From JBBKWG01 sp037968835 (GTDB taxonomy: Bacteria; Pseudomonadota; Alphaproteobacteria; Rhodobacterales; Rhodobacteraceae), in assembly GCA_037968835.1 (NCBI GenBank), contig JBBKWG010000296.1:1-8410 (forward strand): a stretch of 8,410 bases of DNA, written 5' to 3'. Shown here one piece after another: positions 4,717 to 8,410 of this stretch (positions within the stretch are counted from its first letter, which is position 1; each line of letters begins with the position of its first letter). Both the position numbers and the translations under genes were made by a program. The notes below the pieces were generated by a model. It searched no databases and was not told the origin of the DNA. It saw only the letters and a program-made list of their open reading frames with translations.

Positions 4717-6216
4717 ATGGAAGAACTCAGCCATTTCATCAACGGTGCCCGTGTCAAAGGCACGTCGGGCCGTTTCGCCGATGTTTTCAACCCGGCAACG
4801 GGCGAAGTGCAGGCACGCGTGCCGCTCGCGTCGAAAGCGGAACTTGACGCAGCCGTCGCCAGCGCCACCGAAGTTCAGCCGAAATGGGGCGCGACCAACC
4901 CGCAACGCCGCGCCCGCGTGATGATGGAATTCGTGCGCCTGCTGAACCGCGACATGGATAAGCTGGCCGAGGCGCTGTCGCGCGAACACGGCAAAACCAT
5001 CCCGGATGCCAAGGGCGACGTGCAACGCGGATTGGAAGTCGTCGAATTCTGCATCGGCGCGCCGCACCTTCTGAAGGGCGATTTCACCGACAGTGCCGGA
5101 CCCGGCATCGACATGTACTCGATGCGCCAGCCGCTCGGCGTCGCCGCGGGCATTACACCTTTCAACTTCCCCGCGATGATCCCGCTGTGGAAGATGGCGC
5201 CCGCCCTCGTCTGCGGCAACGCCTTCATCCTGAAGCCCTCGGAGCGTGATCCCTCGGTGCCGCTTATGCTGGCGGAGTTGCTGAAGGAAGCGGGCCTGCC
5301 CGACGGTATCCTGCAGGTCGTGAACGGCGACAAGGAATCGGTCGATGCGATCCTCGACAACCCGACCATTGCCGCCATCGGCTTTGTCGGCTCGACGCCG
5401 ATCGCGGAATACATCTATTCGCGCGGCTGTGCCAACGGCAAGCGCGTTCAGTGCTTTGGTGGCGCGAAGAACCACATGATCGTCATGCCCGACGCCGACA
5501 TGGACCAGGCTGCCGATGCGCTTGTCGGGGCGGGCTATGGCGCAGCGGGTGAACGCTGCATGGCAATTTCGGTCGCGGTCCCCGTGGGCGAAGAAACCGC
5601 CGACCGTCTGATTGAAAAGCTGGTCCCGCGCATCGAAAAACTGAAGGTCGGTCCCTACACCGCCGGCAACGATGTCGATTACGGACCGGTCGTCACCGCA
5701 GCCGCGAAGGAACGTGTGCTTGGCCTGATCGAACAGGGCGTCAAACAGGGTGCCGAGCTTGTCGTCGATGGCCGCAACTTCTCGATGCAGGGATACGAGG
5801 ACGGCTTTTTCGTTGGCCCGCATCTGTTCGACCGGGTGACCCGGGACATGGATATCTACAAGCAGGAGATCTTCGGACCCGTCCTGTCGACCGTTCGCGC
5901 AAAAAATTACGAAGACGCGCTGGCGCTGGCAATGGACAACGAATACGGCAACGGCACCGCGATCTTCACCCGCGACGGCGATACCGCCCGCGATTTCGCG
6001 CACCGCATCAATATCGGCATGGTCGGCATCAACGTCCCGATTCCGGTGCCGCTGGCCTATCACACGTTCGGCGGCTGGAAGAAGTCTGGCTTCGGCGATC
6101 TGAACCAGCACGGTCCCGATGCCTTCCGCTTCTACACCCGCACAAAGACCGTCACCTCGCGCTGGCCCTCGGGTCTGAAAGAGGGCGGCGAGTTCAACTT
6201 CAAACCGATGGAGTAA
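4717..6216 (+). CDS. mmsA: CoA-acylating methylmalonate-semialdehyde dehydrogenase
   Basis: MmsA oxidises methylmalonate semialdehyde (from valine or thymine) or malonate semialdehyde (from beta-alanine or inositol) with NAD and CoA, losing CO2 and giving propionyl-CoA or acetyl-CoA. The 499-residue product is full length. Seen directly: an N-terminal HFINGARVKGTSGR, the oxyanion Asn150 in TPFNFPAMIP, Lys173 in ILKPSERDPS, the GFVGSTPIAEYIY nucleotide loop, and the catalytic Cys281 in GERCMA. FGGAKNH occupies the place of the ELGGK of hydrolytic aldehyde dehydrogenases, so the general-base Glu is absent, as expected for the CoA-acylating subfamily. The ATG at 4717 follows GGGGAGGA; the frame is open further up but overlaps the regulator. 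It probably belongs to branched-chain or beta-alanine catabolism. Confidence 0.95.
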   Translation: MEELSHFINGARVKGTSGRFADVFNPATGEVQARVPLASKAELDAAVASATEVQPKWGATNPQRRARVMMEFVRLLNRDMDKLAEALSREHGKTIPDAKGDVQRGLEVVEFCIGAPHLLKGDFTDSAGPGIDMYSMRQPLGVAAGITPFNFPAMIPLWKMAPALVCGNAFILKPSERDPSVPLMLAELLKEAGLPDGILQVVNGDKESVDAILDNPTIAAIGFVGSTPIAEYIYSRGCANGKRVQCFGGAKNHMIVMPDADMDQAADALVGAGYGAAGERCMAISVAVPVGEETADRLIEKLVPRIEKLKVGPYTAGNDVDYGPVVTAAAKERVLGLIEQGVKQGAELVVDGRNFSMQGYEDGFFVGPHLFDRVTRDMDIYKQEIFGPVLSTVRAKNYEDALALAMDNEYGNGTAIFTRDGDTARDFAHRINIGMVGINVPIPVPLAYHTFGGWKKSGFGDLNQHGPDAFRFYTRTKTVTSRWPSGLKEGGEFNFKPME

Positions 6217-6278
6217 GACGCAACCCAGGCACGGGTGGTCGGTTTCGTATTAGACATCCCGCCCCCGCGTCCCTTCCT

Positions 6279-6349
6279 CTTGGTTGAAATATTCCGAGGG
6301 TCCGGGGCACGCAGCCCCGGTGGATCGGCGCGCGACAGGCGCGTCGATC
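6279..6349. repeat. Double-hairpin intergenic element, probable dispersed repeat
   Basis: CTTGGTTGAAATATTCCGAG leads into two back-to-back stems. The first is CCGGGGC (6302-6308) with GCCCCGG (6314-6320). The second is an 11-bp stem with one G-U pair, GATCGGCGCGC (6323-6333) with GCGCGTCGATC (6339-6349). Both loops are five bases and only two bases separate the stems. No T-run follows. From memory, the GTTGAAATATTCCG lead followed by G/C stems is a recurring intergenic motif in Rhodobacteraceae; this needs a genome search. Confidence 0.55.
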
Positions 6350-6386
6350 AATCGTCCCCGCCTCCGCGCATAAGGAGCCGCGCCCC

Positions 6387-7319
6387 ATGTCGTCTTCCCG
6401 CAAGATCATCATCACTTGCGCTGTCACCGGCGCAATCCACACCCCGTCGATGTCGCCGCACCTGCCCGTCACTCCCGACGAGATCACCGACGCGGCCCTT
6501 GGAGCGGCCGAGGCCGGGGCCGCTCTCCTCCACCTGCACGCCCGCGATCCTGAAACCGGCAAGCCCGACCAGTCAGCCGAGGCGTTTGCCCCGTTCCTGT
6601 CGCGCATCAAGCAGGGCACGGGCGCGGTATTGAACCTGACGACCGGTGGTTCGCCGTTCATGGGTGTGGCCGAGCGAGTCCGCCCCGCCGCACATTGGCA
6701 GCCCGAGTTGGCGAGCCTGAACATGGGGTCGATGAATTTCGGTCTTTACCCGATGCTGAACCGATACACCGAATTTCGCCACGACTGGGAACGCGAACAT
6801 CTCGAGGCCTCCCGCGATCTCGTCTTCCGCAACTCCTTCGCGGACATCGAATATGTCCTGACCACCTGCGCCGAAAACGGCACGCGCTTCGAATTCGAAT
6901 GCTATGACATCTCGCATCTCTACAACCTCAAGCATTTCCTGGACCGTGGTCTTGTGCAGCCACCGTTGTTCATCCAGTCGGTCTTTGGGCTTCTGGGCGG
7001 CATCGGCTCGCATCCCGAGGACGTCCTGCACATGAAGCGCACCGCCGACCGGTTGTTTGGCGCTGATTATCAGTGGTCAGTGCTCGGGGCGGGCGCGAAC
7101 CAGATGCGGATCGCCGCGCAATCAATCGCGCTTGGCGGCAACGTCCGAGTCGGGCTGGAGGACTCGCTTTGGTCAGGACCGGGAAAGCTCGCGACATCGA
7201 ATGCCGAGCAGGTCACAATTGTCCGCAATCTGATTGAAAGCCTCGGTTACGAGATCGCCAGCCCTGACGAGGCGCGCGCAATGCTGAACCTCAAGGGCGG
7301 CGACCGGGTCGGGTTCTGA
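6387..7319 (+). CDS. Beta-keto acid cleavage enzyme (BKACE, DUF849)
   Basis: BKACE enzymes cleave a beta-keto acid with acetyl-CoA, giving acetoacetate and the CoA ester of the remaining part; the founding member is 3-keto-5-aminohexanoate cleavage enzyme of lysine fermentation. The 310-residue product is full length. Seen: ITCAVTGAIHTPSMSPHLPV at the N-terminus, zinc ligands His49 and His51 in LLHLHARDP, NLTTGGSP, Glu171 in FEFECYD, and RVGLEDSLW with Arg254, Glu258 (third zinc ligand) and Asp259 (catalytic). The spacing R-V-G-x-E-D equals that of the characterised enzyme. AAGGAG lies nine bases before the ATG. mmsA lies 170 bp upstream on the same strand with a repeat between. The substrate is not readable; keto-aminohexanoate, dehydrocarnitine and others are known for the family. 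Confidence 0.93.
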   Translation: MSSSRKIIITCAVTGAIHTPSMSPHLPVTPDEITDAALGAAEAGAALLHLHARDPETGKPDQSAEAFAPFLSRIKQGTGAVLNLTTGGSPFMGVAERVRPAAHWQPELASLNMGSMNFGLYPMLNRYTEFRHDWEREHLEASRDLVFRNSFADIEYVLTTCAENGTRFEFECYDISHLYNLKHFLDRGLVQPPLFIQSVFGLLGGIGSHPEDVLHMKRTADRLFGADYQWSVLGAGANQMRIAAQSIALGGNVRVGLEDSLWSGPGKLATSNAEQVTIVRNLIESLGYEIASPDEARAMLNLKGGDRVGF

Positions 7320-7328
7320 AACGACAAA

Positions 7329-7348
7329 GGGCGGCCTGAAAGCCGCCC
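7329..7348. terminator. Terminator between convergent BKACE and surface-protein genes
   Basis: GGGCGGC (7329-7335) and GCCGCCC (7342-7348) form a 7-bp GC stem around CTGAAA. On the minus strand the stem is followed by TTTGTCGTTT, a moderate U-tract; on the plus strand the tail is CCGTCTCTGTCC. It most likely ends the leftward transcript and may stop both. Confidence 0.7.
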
Positions 7349-7372
7349 CCGTCTCTGTCCCAGTATCATTCG

Positions 7373-8194
7373 TCAGCCAGCGCGCCGCTTCAGCGCAGCC
7401 AATCCGCCAAGTCCGAGGATCATCAGCCAGCCCGCGGCCGGCAACGGAATTTCCGGTGGCGGTGGTGGCGGCGGTGGTGTGGTCATGTACTGGACCGTCA
7501 CGCCCCGCAGCTTCCAGCTTCCGTTCAACCCGGCCATGATGCCGAACACGTCGTCGGTCAGGTTACTGCCTTCCGGCAGGTTGAAGACGCTGTTCTTGTA
7601 AAGGCTGGTTGCGACGCCTGAAAAGACACTCCAGTCGCCCAGTCCGATGATGTTGTCGTCAAGGCTGTCCAGCACGACCTGAAAGCTGCCGTTGGTGCCC
7701 TCATAGCCATGCGTGCCACCGCCCCAGCTGAATCGTCCGACATATCCAAAGACGAGCTGCGTCAGCGTGACGTCAACCGCCTCGCCGTCCGAATTCTTGA
7801 ACGCCATCTGGATGAAATCGAAATCGTTGTTGCCCGAACCAACACCGTCGACGGTGTGCGGTTCGTTCGGATCACGAGCCACGCACGCGCGTGGTCCGCA
7901 AATACCGGCGCCGGTAACCCACCGACTGAGACTGGCGGCGGTGCCGATGTTCCCGCTGGTCAACTCGCCATCGGTGAACGCGGCGTCTTCGGCGTAGCCT
8001 CCGGTAAAGGTTCCTGTCAGTCCGCCCGAGGTGATCGCGAAACTCGTTCCGGTAGTCGTCCCGGCATCGGCAGTATCGCCGCCTTCACTTGGCCTGCGCA
8101 GATCGAATGAGTGCGTTGTAACCGTGGCTGCCATAGCCGCGGATGCGCTCAAAGTTATCAGTGTCGCCATTACGGCGGATCGTAAGTGCTTCAT
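7373..8194 (-). CDS. VPLPA-CTERM exosortase-target surface protein
   Basis: This 273-residue exported protein has a signal peptide of about 22 residues (MKHLRSAVMATLITLSASAA then an AMA cleavage site). A Gly/Thr/Asp-rich body, probably beta-sandwich, holds one Cys pair in GICGPRACV. A run of eight prolines (240-247) precedes a C-terminal sorting tail: IPLPAAG, a hydrophobic helix, then KRRAG. That tail matches the VPLPA-CTERM variant of PEP-CTERM signals, which is recognised by a dedicated exosortase (XrtD) and normally removed at the membrane. No exosortase is in the window, so its partner must lie elsewhere. The ATG at 8194 is chosen over a GTG four codons upstream because the signal peptide begins there and GGGGG lies just before it. 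The body resembles exosortase-dependent surface proteins but has no clear function. Confidence 0.88.
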   Translation of the reverse strand: MKHLRSAVMATLITLSASAAMAATVTTHSFDLRRPSEGGDTADAGTTTGTSFAITSGGLTGTFTGGYAEDAAFTDGELTSGNIGTAASLSRWVTGAGICGPRACVARDPNEPHTVDGVGSGNNDFDFIQMAFKNSDGEAVDVTLTQLVFGYVGRFSWGGGTHGYEGTNGSFQVVLDSLDDNIIGLGDWSVFSGVATSLYKNSVFNLPEGSNLTDDVFGIMAGLNGSWKLRGVTVQYMTTPPPPPPPPEIPLPAAGWLMILGLGGLAALKRRAG

Positions 8195-8233
8195 ACCAGC
8201 CCCCACTCATAAGCCTGCAACATGCAGGTTCTG

Positions 8234-8254
8234 ATTGCCGGACCAATTGCCGGA
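8234..8254. repeat. Tandem 9-bp direct repeat in the surface-protein leader
   Basis: ATTGCCGGA occurs at 8234-8242 and again at 8246-8254, a period of 12 bp. It lies between the candidate promoter and the start of the VPLPA-CTERM gene, together with a small stem CCTGCA-ACA-TGCAGG (8214-8228). It may be a regulator half-site pair on one helix face, or chance. Confidence 0.45.
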
Positions 8255-8264
8255 AATCCCTGCC

Positions 8265-8293
8265 ACATTAAAGCCTAATTCTTGAGTATGCAA
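8265..8293 (-). promoter_or_regulatory. Candidate promoter of the VPLPA-CTERM gene
   Basis: On the minus strand TTGCAT (8293-8288) and TAATGT (8270-8265) are 17 bp apart. Transcription would begin near 8258, giving a leader of about 64 nt that would carry the direct repeat and the small stem. Confidence 0.3.
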
Positions 8294-8320
8294 AAAGTCG
8301 CCGGTTGGCGTGCCTTATTG

Positions 8321-8349
8321 TGAACGTTTAGAGAACGATCAGCGATAAT
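8321..8349 (+). promoter_or_regulatory. Possible rightward promoter near the window edge
   Basis: GATAAT (8344-8349) is a good -10 box and TGAACG (8321-8326) a weak -35 box 17 bp before it. The -10 lies inside the palindrome CGATA-A-TATCG (8343-8353). A gene starting beyond the window may be served. No open frame with a sensible ribosome-binding site is visible in 8281-8410. Confidence 0.22.
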
Positions 8350-8410
8350 ATCGTCAGAAATGCACAGTCGCGCTACAATCGTCACAGGAGCGTGATTTCG
8401 GCAGTTCGCC

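Noticed and set aside
4597..6111. 504-codon minus-strand open frame opposite mmsA
   Set aside because: It has a composition typical of a GC-rich shadow frame, no recognisable domain, and lies wholly over a certain gene.
8248..8268. TGGCAGGGATTTCCGGCA on the minus strand as a sigma-54 promoter
   Set aside because: The GG and GC elements are not ten bases apart and the TTGC box is missing.
8386..8410. AGGAG followed by GTG as a gene start at the right edge
   Set aside because: Only one base separates the ribosome-binding site from the GTG, and just six codons are available to judge.

Overview
The window looks like a chromosomal segment from an alphaproteobacterium of the Rhodobacteraceae/Roseobacteraceae type. 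The clues are high GC, a zeta-type F1-ATPase inhibitor (DUF1476, a family confined to Alphaproteobacteria) divergent from purC, a separate small purS, two DUF1127-like small proteins, a VPLPA-CTERM surface protein, and a CoA-acylating semialdehyde dehydrogenase beside a DUF849 enzyme. No phage, transposase, CRISPR array, rRNA or tRNA was seen.

Left part (1-1839). Three genes run leftwards as an operon: purC, purS, then a zinc alcohol dehydrogenase cut by the window edge. The dehydrogenase start codon shares one base with the purS stop. A 159-bp divergent region separates purC from the zeta-subunit gene, which ends at a clear intrinsic terminator.

Middle (1840-2633). Two paralogous small genes (54 and 49 codons) lie in tandem in a stretch dense with dyads. 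These are an inverted repeat, a terminator, a perfect 9-bp dyad, a candidate heat-shock-sigma (RpoH-type) promoter with a palindrome inside its spacer, a predicted 5'-terminal stem-loop, and two hairpins at the 3' end that could pair alternatively. This is the most interesting part of the window.

Next (2634-4610). Three genes run leftwards: a LysR regulator, a two-CBS-domain protein and coaD (coenzyme A biosynthesis, with a TTG start). The gaps are 57 and 87 bp, so co-transcription is possible but not shown.

Right part (4611-8410). mmsA, divergent from the LysR gene and probably its target, converts (methyl)malonate semialdehyde to acyl-CoA. A 70-bp double-hairpin element of the kind dispersed in these genomes follows. 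Next comes a beta-keto acid cleavage enzyme, which uses acetyl-CoA and releases acetoacetate. A convergent terminator separates it from a leftward VPLPA-CTERM exosortase substrate. The last 216 bp hold its leader, a small direct repeat and possible promoters, but no gene.

All functions come from reading the translated proteins and motifs by eye; no database search was run. Promoters and operators are pattern matches and carry low confidence.
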